Of a DNA stretch of 64,000 nt, positions 54,646-64,000 are shown one piece after another (position 1 is the stretch's first letter; each line of letters begins with the position of its first letter). The position numbers were made by a program, and so were the translations under genes. The notes below the pieces were generated by a model. It was given only the letters and a program-made list of their open reading frames with translations, did no database searches and was not told the origin of the DNA. The stretch spans positions 6,169,001-6,233,000 of the forward strand of contig NC_135366.1 of NCBI RefSeq assembly GCF_051622035.1, read 5' to 3'. Source of the DNA: Arctopsyche grandis (taxonomy: Eukaryota; Arthropoda; Insecta; Trichoptera; Hydropsychidae).

Positions 54646-55779
54646 TAAATTGAAAACTGTAGATTTGCATAATGGACGAACAAACAAGCTTTTATACAAT
54701 CAATATCTGTTTTTGAGGTGTGAACTTCTATGTGTGCGATTCGGCACGAGACGTACATAATAGTGGTAACGAAAAGTGCATGCTGTTTATTTCTAAAATA
54801 TCCAAATTTCTGTTAGATCAGTCTCTTTCTCACTCAAGATCAGATCGTATTAAAATCTTAAAACATAAACCTCAAAACGAATTATACATTATGTATATTA
54901 AGCGATTCATTTTGGTCCATCACCCACCCTAAAGCGATTCAACGTTAAAAATTGCGCATTTAGGCTGTGTCTATTGAATTTTCAGTCTATTTACATATTA
55001 TTTCAGATCCGCATTGGAATATCGAATCGAATTTGCATAATATTTCATCGTGCGTTTGCCGTTTTAAAAGTGTGTGACCTGCTTTATTCCCGTCACGTTT
55101 TCGGGATTCGTCATCTGATTCGGCCACCCGAAAGGGAGATTTTGATATTTTTCAAAACGCAAAAGCGCCAAAAATATACGTCGGAAATAATAATAATATA
55201 TGTATGTGTTTAAAAAAAAATACGTGTAATAGAAAGTGAGAGAGGCAACTCTCGCGAGATAAACCGTATCTCTTGCGTTTCGGTAAAATTCTAGGGGCTC
55301 GTTTAAATTTATGCTTAGTCATTTGTAACGCGAAAATGCTGTATACGTGTGCGCTTTTATTATAAGCTTCGTTTTGCGAGCTATTTTTATTTTTTAGCTT
55401 TGTGTGTTCCTCTTTTTCGATACTGGTATGGTCTGCGTTTGACGGGAGAACTACGTATGTACAGGTGTGGATAAAACTATTCAGCTGAAAGTGTTGTGTA
55501 ACATTGCGAAAAGATAAGAATGGTTTGTTATGTGTGAGATTCGTCTTAGAATTTCACAAATGTAATCCTTCGTATGTCGATTTTTTTGGTGCAAAAGAGT
55601 TTGGGTCTCGATCTGCATTTACTGGTATTTCAAGTTTCATCGTCTTATTAATATATTTATATATTTTAATGACTATTGTTTCGATGTTAAAATAGTAAAA
55701 ATATTGCTTTTACTTTAACTAACTAATTATTTTTACTTTATCTATGTACGTAGTAACAATAAGATGAAGTTTTGTGATC
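54646..55779. other. No gene seen
   Basis: AT-rich sequence; several open frames under 80 codons without coding features. Confidence 0.4.
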
Positions 55780-56850
55780 GATCGGAGAAATTTTGACTGA
55801 TTCGAACTCAGAATCGATTACTGATCGCGTTTTCATGATCTAGAAAAAAAGTGTTTGTGTGTGTGTCTGTGTGTGTGACTGTGTGTGTGTCTGGCTGTGT
55901 GTCTGTGTGTGTGTGTCTGTGTGTGTGTGTCTGTGTGTCCGTGTATTTTGGGGATTTTTTGAACACCGTTAGTCTTATTGAACCGAAATTTAGTATCGGT
56001 TACGGAAATTCTTATCGACACGACGTACATTTTTTTCAAATTTTTAAGTTGACCGGAAATTGTACCTCCCCTTATATGTAGGTGTCCTCTTTTTTTTAAG
56101 TTTTTGAATACGATTATCTCCCAAACCGCTAACTTAATCGGATTAAATCTTTTTTACATGTAATAGAAATAATAATTTTTATAACCTTATATTTTTTAAA
56201 TATTTTTATCTGAACCGGAAGTAGTACTTTTACTCTAGAGAATCGAGGTTTTTTATGTTTTTCTCAGAAACCTTTTGGTTTATTGAACTTAAATATTTCA
56301 TATCTAGAAGTTTAAGCGTAATACCAAGTTATGTATAAAATTTAGTAAGTATCCCTCAACCAGAAGTGACAGTTTACTCTTGTTCGATTTTTCTTCCACT
56401 ATTTTTTTCGACCCTTTATACACGTGTGATCTTCACGTAAAAAATCAAGTATAATTCTTCTATCAGTGTGATGAAAATAAAAAAAAAATCACAAAATTTA
56501 ATAAACCGGAAGTGGGATTTTTATCTCCTAGAAAGGTCAAAAATGTTGTCGCCTGGATCCTGTCCACACCCCTAAACGTATTAAGCTGTTAGTTATAAAT
56601 CGATCGCTGATCCGTTTTAATGATCTAGAAAAAATGTGTGTGTGTGTCTGTGTATTTCGGGATTTTTTTGAACACCGTTAGTCCTATCGAACTGAAACTT
56701 AGTATCGGTTACTGAAATTCTTATCGACACGACCAGAAATGGTACCTCCCTATATATGTAGGTGTCCTCTTTTTTTAAGTTTTTGAATTCAATTATCTCC
56801 CAAACTGCTAACTGAATCGGACTGAAATTTTTTATTAAAGCGAGGATCAC
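55780..56850 (+). repeat. Direct repeat of about 300 bp, two copies about 790 bp apart
   Basis: TCATGATCTAGAAAAAAAGTGT, TTTTTTGAACACCGTTAGTC, TAGTATCGGTTACGGAAATTC, TATGTAGGTGTCCTCTTTTTTT and AATTATCTCCCAAAC-type blocks occur in the same order at 55832-56160 and 56620-56840. The first copy has an expanded (GT)n run (55851-55940). Family unknown. Confidence 0.78.
55851..55940. repeat. (GT)n / GTGTCTGT microsatellite
   Basis: GT repeat interrupted by CT steps. Confidence 0.92.
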
Positions 56851-57129
56851 TTTGTTCAGTTTAAAAGTAGCGTGTTCAGTTTAAAAGTAGCAAATTAGTT
56901 GTTCTTAATGTTATCAAGAAACGTAAGCTATACATAAATATATTATAAGTAAATGTATAGTCCGTTGTGCGACGGTTGGTGTTAAAACATTTAGAAAATT
57001 TTTACTTTTATTTTGAAAGGTTTTGATCTTTAAAAAGTTTCGTACGTATACGTATTTATAAAGCCTCACATAGATATTATGTAGTTGTATATTTTATTTT
57101 CCGTTTTCGTATTTATAAAATATGTATAA

Positions 57130-57365
57130 AGTCAGAAGCGTGGAGTAGTGGTTAGCATATAATGCTTTCGAGCAGAGTGGTCACAGTTCGATTCCTACTA
57201 GTAACTGCTGTCCAAACCCTGGTTTGTGACTCCATGTCGATCGTTTCCTATCAGAGTTTGCCAATTTTTCTGATTTTCATTGAAAAGGTCCCTGTAAAGT
57301 CGGCATCTCCTTTTCTATGTCTTTTGCAAATCTCAAGTTATTCAGCGTCAAGAATTGTAAATAGG
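57130..57365 (+). mobile_element. SINE 5' half (head type 2)
   Basis: CAGAAGCGTGGAGTAGTGGTTAGC head, CACAGTTCGATTCCTACTAG B box, core TGACTCCATGTCGATCGTTT and CTATCAGAGTTTGCCAAT. The 3' end is missing, replaced by repeat R2. Confidence 0.8.
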
Positions 57366-57389
57366 TTTTTGAGCTTTTTTTCCTATTAT

Positions 57390-57935
57390 GCTGTACATTA
57401 ACATTATAATAATATAATACTGTTGCGTAGGGGTGGGTGGAGGATCCAAGTAAAAGGCCAAAGTCGTTTCACAGCATTTATTGATGATTAAGGAGATACA
57501 CACACTGGCAGTGCTCAGTCCAGAATGTCTTGATATCGCCCAAGTACCGCCTTATAAGGGGCAGATCTCTCAGGACGTCTGATTTGTTTACCTATTGTAA
57601 TGTTCACGTACTCGGATATGTCTTCCCACGACATTAGGTCCAACGGTACCATGGTATAGGTCATTTCTGAGAAGGGACCAAATAGCGGCCATTGCTTAGC
57701 CTACATGCACTTAGAGTCTAGATACAATCCTTGAAACCAATTATAACGGTCACAAAGTCTCTGGGATGCTACTCGCGCTAATCCGATTGCAACTACTCGG
57801 CGGCTCTTTTTAGTATACGTAAAAATACTATGATTACTAACAAAATTAAACTAAAATTATAAAATAAAATGATTAGTAGATCAGTAGCTATTAAAATAGA
57901 TATAAGATGTCTTGTGAACATAATTCAAAAATACC
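57390..57935 (-). repeat. Dispersed repeat R2 interrupted by solo LTR
   Basis: 57390-57420 and 57825-57935 together are the reverse complement of the SmD3 intron segment 15319-15450. The LTR 57421-57824 with its ATAC duplication sits at the junction. Confidence 0.75.
57421..57824 (-). mobile_element. Solo LTR, family G
   Basis: TGTTGCGTAGGGGTGGGTGG...AGTATACGTAAAA with ATAC at 57417-57420 and 57825-57828; the terminal ACA has become AAA. Subfamily closest to 48221 (ACCAATTATAACGGTCACAA block). Confidence 0.85.
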
Positions 57936-58147
57936 ATTCAGGAGTATGCGTGCTATAAAATCGCGAAACTTTATGAAATTACTATTTTCAGGCGGTTAGA
58001 AATTGTCTAAAAGTTTTTTAGACAATATGTTACTAAACAAATCTTAAGAAGTGAAAGTTAACAATGTACAATGTTCACTATATTAGGTATATAGAGCAAG
58101 TACTGAGAAAGGTTCACGCTGACTTTTGAAGGCCAGAAGGCCATAAT

Positions 58148-58381
58148 TTGGCTGCAGATGAAATGGACATATCCACTTGCAAGCCCACACATGGTGACAG
58201 CATGTTGTTGGGCCTTGTCCTGAAGAAGCTATTGACATATACCACTTTTATAATCAATGATTTTTATGACATCTATAAACGATCTTTCTTAAATGAACAT
58301 ATACAAAGTGGGTCAATGGAAACACTAGAATTTATCTTTAGATTGTTATGCAAACAAGAGGAACTTAAGAAAAAATACTAA
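58148..58381 (+). other. Unrecognised 77-codon open frame
   Basis: Reads LKKLLTYTTFIINDFYDIYK, then RSFLNEHIQSGSMETLEFIF and RLLCKQEELKKKY before TAA. Composition looks more protein-like than neighbouring chance frames (amphipathic pattern, balanced residues). The natural start could be the internal ATG of EMDIST. I do not recognise a family; it could be an exon or a decayed element gene. No splice signals were established. Confidence 0.3.
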
Positions 58382-58797
58382 AATCTAAGGAAGCATACTG
58401 AAAAAAAGACAATAGTTGACTTAGTCTGCAATAATAATACATTATATTTCTCTAATAATATATATATACAATATATATACATATACATAGCTTAAAGAAT
58501 CATATTTTGATTTGTTGCAACTGAATTTTTTTTTTGTTTGGATAACATTTTTAATAGAATCGCTTTTCTGCCACCATTCATTATACGTACTTCCCAAATA
58601 ATCCTTCATAGAAATTTAGATACGAGTAGGCATATATGGTGCATTGCTCATTTTATAACCGTCAAATACATACCCTTATTACGGCACGTTTGATCTCGAA
58701 CATATGTATGTACATATGTACGTATCCAGAAAAGGCCACTTTCGTATAAACACACGTTCATGTATATAGGTATAATATTTAATATGTAAATTATGTA

Positions 58798-58799
<2 letters not shown>

Positions 58800-58868
<69 letters not shown>
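58800..58868. repeat. (AT)n microsatellite
   Basis: AT run of about 70 bases. Confidence 0.95.
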
Positions 58869-58873
<5 letters not shown>

Positions 58874-59329
58874 GTAACATACCCGCTTATTGAATTACCC
58901 TTGCATAATATAATATAAATTCGAGCCGCACGGGTTTACTTAAGCATTGATGAAACAAGCTAAGCAAGCGATATCTCATCGAGCATTATTGAAGGCCTTC
59001 AAAGGCCCCCAAACTAATTACATACATCTCGCTATGAAAATTGTGAATTTTCATTTAAACGAGGCGACGATGAAAGTAAAACGAAAAAAAAAATCATGGG
59101 AAAGCTATGGAATAATTTGACATTTTCCGTTTATTATGAACATTAAAGGTTGTGCGAACACAAATTGTGCTGCGTGTTTTTTTCGCATGCTTGAAAATCA
59201 ACCCAGTTTCGCCCACGTAACCGTTTTTCCGAGGAAAAACCCTCTGCTCGATACGAGCTTTCAACACGAAACTAAAAAGCCAAAGATGGTTAGTTCCAAA
59301 TGAGAAAATGCACGATATCAAAAATAATA

Positions 59330-60480
59330 TAAAAAACGGACACGATGTTTGTATGTATGAATGTTTGGATGTATGTGCGAGTGCATCGACAAGTATGGAG
59401 ATTTCAAAAAAATAAATTTTAGAATACCAGGAGTATAGTTATATATATTGTTGCGTAGGGGTGGGTGGAGGATCCAAGTAAAAGGCCAACAGTCGTTTCA
59501 CAGCATTTATTGATGATTCAGGAGATACACGCAGTGTCACTGCTCCGTCCAGAATGACATGATTTCGCCTACGTACCGCCTTATAAAGGGTAGATCTCTC
59601 AGGACGCCTCATCTGTTTACCTGTTGTATAGTCACGTATTCGGATATGTGTTTCCACGACATTGGGTCTTCCCGTACCGATTCTGAGAAATAACTAATAA
59701 CGGTCATTGTTTAGCCTAAATGCACTTAGAGTCCAGATATAATCTTTGGAAGTAAGTGCATGCATTTAGTTAATCCGATAACAGATATCCGTTGGTCTAA
59801 GTGCAATTCGCTCAATCCGCGGCGTACGTAACAATATGTTAAGGCGTGACGACTGACCGTGTCGAGGAGACGCTGGGATGCGGGGTGTCGGGGGAGTGGG
59901 GACCTGAGAATCTGACGTAGCGAGCTATAACGAGCGAGCGTTGGAACAGGTGCTCTTGATATTGAGCGGCTGAATTGGAACGGGTGGCGTCGGCGTCAGA
60001 TGCGCGGAAGCGTACACACATACACACATCCAAAAAGACACACACACATTCATTCTACACACACACACACACACACATTCATTCGACACACATACACATC
60101 ATTTCGACGTAGGCGAATGGTGCGGCGAGCGTATAATGAGCGCACTGTAATTTTTATTATTAATACGCGCGCGCGCCTATAATTTACATTACAATATATT
60201 TATATATAAATTTTAAAATGCCAGGAGTAAACGTTATGCATAGGGATATGGCGTGACGATCGATCGTGTCGAAGAGACGCAAGGAAGCAGGAAAGTGGTA
60301 GCGGGGAAGTTGGGACCTGAGCGTCTGACATGTGCTCCTGATATTGAGCGCCTGAGTTGGAACAGATGGCGTCAGCGTCAGATGCGCGGTAGCGTACACA
60401 CGACACACACACACACATTCATTCATAAATTTGACGTGGGCAAGCGGCAAGCATTTAATGAGCCCACTCAATTTTTTAAA
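59330..60480 (+). repeat. Tandem-duplicated repeat with CAGGAGTA...GATGCGCGG...(CA)n, first copy split by LTR
   Basis: Blocks AATACCAGGAGTATA / AATGCCAGGAGTAAA, GGCGTGACGA, CGTGTCGA(G/A)GAGACGC, GGACCTGAG, TGATATTGAGCG, GGCGTC(G/A)GCGTCAGATGCGCGG and CA-repeat plus GAGC occur in order in 59420-60140 and again in 60212-60465. A related start (GAATACCAGGAGTATACGTT) is at 35547. Family unknown. Confidence 0.75.
59449..59833 (-). mobile_element. Solo LTR, family G
   Basis: TGTTGCGTAGGGGTGGGTGG...CGGCGTACGTAACA with exact ATAT at 59445-59448 and 59834-59837. Closest to the 15605 copy (GGTCTTCCCGTACCGATTCT shared). Confidence 0.9.
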
Positions 60481-62125
60481 TTTAAATTACCTTACACTAT
60501 ATTTTTATATAACATATAACTTTATTTTAATTCTTGTAACCATTCCCTTTTCGAAGCCACCCGTTGAAATCGACGACCACAACACTAGCCTATAATAATA
60601 ATATCGTTTGTTTGTTTACGATAATGGAGTATCGGAAAGTTAATTAGCGGGTTAATTTCCCATCGAAAAATCGAGCGCGGACATCAATAAAGCGTTTTGA
60701 TTTTGGCAGGTTTGATGAATTTGTGCTAAATTAACTAAATTTCTCCATTTGTTCTTGATCGTAAGTCTATTAGCTATAATTGTTGTGTAGTCGAGGCCGG
60801 AAAAGTAAAAAGAAAACGTCTTTGAAAGGAAAGATTTTCCACCGTAATGATGTGACAGTAACACGCGCCAATAAATCAACGACGTAATAAATGCGTATAA
60901 CGTGTAAATTTTAATCAAAAAATATGTTTAAACGCTAAAAATAATATTTATACAGTATGATAATAACATCAATAATTTTATATGCATATTTTTTGTTTAA
61001 AATATGTACGTTTACATTAAAAAATGTAAGTTTTTGATGAGAAAAGTAGTCGAATTTTCATCGTTGAATATCTAATCACTTTTGTTTTATAGTTATAAAA
61101 TTACAATTTATCGTCGAAACGTTTCCTTACAATCGACTCACCTACTTATTGTTATTATGGGTATGTAAAATTGGCAATAAACTATTATAACTATACTGAA
61201 ATACATAAATAATATTCCAACAATATAATGCATGTTGGAAAATAGCAACAGGAAGTCATAATCGTGAAGCATATTATTACTCTATGATTAAGTTTAATTA
61301 TATGTACAAAATTTAATCAATATACTTTTATGATAAATGAACAAAATCTACTGTGGATTGGGCAATATATGTATTTCAATGAACTGTTAATAATTTCCGT
61401 ATTTTATTAATAAAATTATTAATTGAGCCGTTTTCTTTGAAAGCTGTATAACATGAATAAATTACAAACGCTTAATGAGGCAGCATTTTAATTTACGAAA
61501 TGTTGTGTTAAATTTGAGCACAAAGTACATAAATATTGTAAGACTGTAAAGGAATTAAACTTCAAAATATTCATTAAATGTCGATTGATATGTCAAACAC
61601 AATTTAAATCATTAAGGCCTCGTCAAAATCATTATTATGTATAAGGAAATCTATATTAAAATATAAACTTTTTCAGTATATTTTTTATATGTACATACAT
61701 TTTTACCATATATGTCATAAAATGATATCGAAATGATGAAAATATATAAAATATATAAATATAAATATATAAAATACATACAAAAAAAAATATATATTTT
61801 ATAAAAGTTTATATATTTAATATATAAAATATATATATATTTATATATGTAGATATATAAAATTTATATATTTTATATATAAATAAAATATACTCATATC
61901 AAAATTATGGAAAGTGGACCTTTTTAAATTTTTTTTGTACGATAATCATCCACATATCTATGGTCAAACATTACAAAGTAGCATTGCAAGCATTTATACA
62001 ATGCGATCAATACAATCAATACAAGCATTTATAGAATGCGAATTCATACAAACATCATCCACAGTAACAGCTATGGAGAAATTTTTGCAGCATTTTTATT
62101 TTACTGAATAGCTCAAAATTTGCGA
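60481..62125. other. No gene seen
   Basis: AT-rich sequence, including a strongly TATA-rich patch at 61735-61890. No coding segment supported. Confidence 0.4.
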
Positions 62126-62310
62126 GACAAATAGTGGAGGGAAAATCAGATAAATTGGAAAACTCTGATAGGAAACGATCAACCTGGAGTCACAAACCAA
62201 AGTCTGGCCAGCAGCAACCAGTGGGACTCGAAACCGTTACCACACTGTGAATATCTTGCTATGAAGCAGGATATGCTATCCACTAGTCCATGCTGTTGGT
62301 TATGGACTTA
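62126..62310 (-). mobile_element. SINE 5' half, minus copy (head type 2)
   Basis: AAACTCTGATAGGAAACGAT, CTGGAGTCACAAACCAAAGT, and on the minus strand ACCAACAGCATGGACTAGTG (head) with GGTTTCGAGTCCCACTGG (B box). Confidence 0.8.
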
Positions 62311-63108
62311 AACTACTTTCAAATATCACGGTTTATATCTTAATGTATCATACATACATGTAAAGTACAATAATATTTGAATACGTTTTACAAATTAATT
62401 TGATTTTTTATATTTGCATGTTAACGATGAATGCAAAAAGGGTTACCTTCTCGAAATTGGCATAAAAGTTGCTCAAAAATAAGAATCATTAAAGAAACCA
62501 TTCAGCGTAAAATCTCCCCCAGCACCAGGTCTCCGCGTACAAATGTGTCCAAATCATTTATCTATTCTTGTGGCCTCACACCCCTCCATTAGAATCCTCT
62601 AGTTGGGAGGACGGGGAGGAAAATCGGGGTGGGTCCACCCGAGACCTGTTCGATATCGGCCTTCCCGCTCTAAAAACGTGGCCCAGAAATGAATTGATGT
62701 AAGAAATGAGGTTGTTAAGTCGACCTGCGAATAAAGACACGGCCAATTTTCACATTTTATGCAAACGCACGCAGCTTACCCCTCGTTTTGTATCGAGTTT
62801 AGAAATCGATACACATTTTTTATTCCGCACGTTTCTTTCGTGTCGATTTAAATGTACTCTCGAGGAATTTGAAATTCCAATCGACATATAAATTTAATAG
62901 TATTTATTCAAGGTAAAGTTTGAGTAAAGCTGGCTTCACTCGTACATCGTTTTATTATGTATGAGTGAAGAAAATATTGGCGACTGTCCTACCTAGAAGC
63001 GTCAGCTTTCAAAATTTAGTCAATAAACTTATATAATTCGAATATAATAATTATCAGGATGAGAGTAATAGAAATAGTTCTGACAATTCAAAGCGTAGGG
63101 GAGAAATA
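62311..63108. other. No gene seen
   Basis: No frame or splice-bounded segment with clear coding features, though a C-rich stretch at 62510-62690 is compositionally different from its surroundings. Confidence 0.35.
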
Positions 63109-63942
63109 CCATGAAAGGGCCGGGCAATTCGCGATTGCCAGTCCAACAATGTTAAATAATGTCACAGAAATGAATATTATTTTTTAACAATGGTAACACT
63201 GCAAAACTTTCCACTTGATCTGACAGATCTGACGTGTTCGGATTTGTGTGCGAAAATTTATTTCCGTTACCAAAAGTATTTTTTTCTATTTTCTGCTAAA
63301 GCAAATAACTTATTTATTTACTCTGTAATACTTTGAAAACGTAATTAAATACCTCGATTATCAAAGATAAGCTCTGTAAGCTTATTTTCTCTAAACTGTA
63401 TGAATATTTATTTTATTTTTAGGTTATTTCTCAAAAAGTACTATTTTATTGAAAGGGCCATTAAATGTTTCCATGAAAGGGACGGCTCTTTCATGGAAAA
63501 TTACTTAAATGATAATTTATTTTAGAATTTTCAGACGTTTAATTGAATAAGTTTAAGTTATTATTTTATTAATAATATGTATTACGAAAATCTCCTACAG
63601 ACTCTTAAAGAAATCCTGGAAAAAAATCAAAAAGCATCCCGCTTTTGAAATTCGGTTTTCTTTGATTCGTTCTTTTCTTTGATATTTCTATTCTCTCAGA
63701 TTTTGAAACAATTAAAAGTTTTGTAAAATTTTGTTCTTTTTTCATTTCAATAAATATTATGTTCAATGTTTAATATAATTTGATATTTTAATGATATTGT
63801 TTTAAATTGTTACCGATAAATATAAATTAGGTAGAACGAAAATATGACATTTTAAATGAAACACACACATACATAAACAGACACAAATTTCTTACATATA
63901 ATTTTAATGGCCCTTTGACGGCAACCAATGGCCCTTTCATGG
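63109..63942. repeat. Region with CCATGAAAGGGCC words in both orientations
   Basis: CCATGAAAGGGCC at 63109-63121, GAAAGGGCCATTAAATG at 63451, a hairpin TTTCCATGAAAG...CTTTCATGGAAA at 63468-63501, ATGGCCCTTTGACGG at 63908 and GGCCCTTTCATGG at 63930-63942. The outermost copies are inverted, so the whole could be a MITE-like unit or a regulatory cluster. Confidence 0.45.
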
Positions 63943-64000
63943 ACGGATTTTCATACATGCATACAAAACCGTGAGAACAATTTATGATGTTGTTTTTATC

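Overview
This is a eukaryotic, AT-rich, repeat-dense window, most likely from an insect. The basis is two intron-containing genes with animal-type proteins, plus arthropod-style BEL/Pao, Gypsy (tRNA-Trp primed), Jockey/CR1-like, RTE-like, Helitron, hAT-like, TTAA-type and SINE elements. I cannot name the order or species from sequence alone. There are no bacterial-type operons.

Only two host genes are convincing. (1) SNRPD3 (spliceosomal SmD3), plus strand: exon 1 at 14956-15268 and exon 2 at 20471-20559, separated by a 5.2 kb repeat-filled intron; poly(A) signal at 20801. (2) A Ca2+/calmodulin-dependent protein kinase kinase (CaMKK), minus strand: eight exons between 48056 and 24964 join in frame into 452 residues, from the glycine loop to the stop. 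The exon(s) before the glycine loop were not found, so the gene's 5' end lies in unrecognised sequence or outside the window. The two genes converge on about 4.4 kb without a recognised host gene.

Layout. 1-14442 is a block of transposable elements: a diverged BEL-type LTR fragment (1-543), foldback repeats (908-1226), a tRNA-Trp-primed LTR element with a triplicated primer site (1438-2772), an internally deleted BEL/Pao element with TCTAC target duplications (3429-9138) whose 5' LTR carries a 1.45 kb Helitron full of GC-rich tandem arrays, a hAT-like MITE, a 5'-truncated non-LTR element with an open 718-codon reverse transcriptase frame (10913-13353), and a TRIM-like mini-retroelement (13354-14442). 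14443-20820 is the SmD3 locus. 20846-24963 is intergenic with an RTE fragment. 24964-48056 is CaMKK, its introns packed with nested SINEs, MITEs, Helitrons and a solo LTR. 48057-64000 has no convincing gene and holds solo LTRs, SINEs, MITEs and a Helitron.

Much of the value of the window is in element boundaries that can be read directly: several elements are delimited by exact target-site duplications (TCTAC for BEL; ATAC, ATAG, ATGC, ATAT for solo LTRs; 8 bp for hAT-like MITEs; TTAA for TTAA MITEs; about 9 bp for a foldback family). These give a relative order of insertion. I saw no novel multi-gene system. The most unusual items are three hAT-like MITEs stacked on four copies of one 8-bp target, a near-perfect foldback transposon pair, the GC-rich satellite-bearing Helitron, and the DLG/glycine-rich activation segment of the CaMKK.
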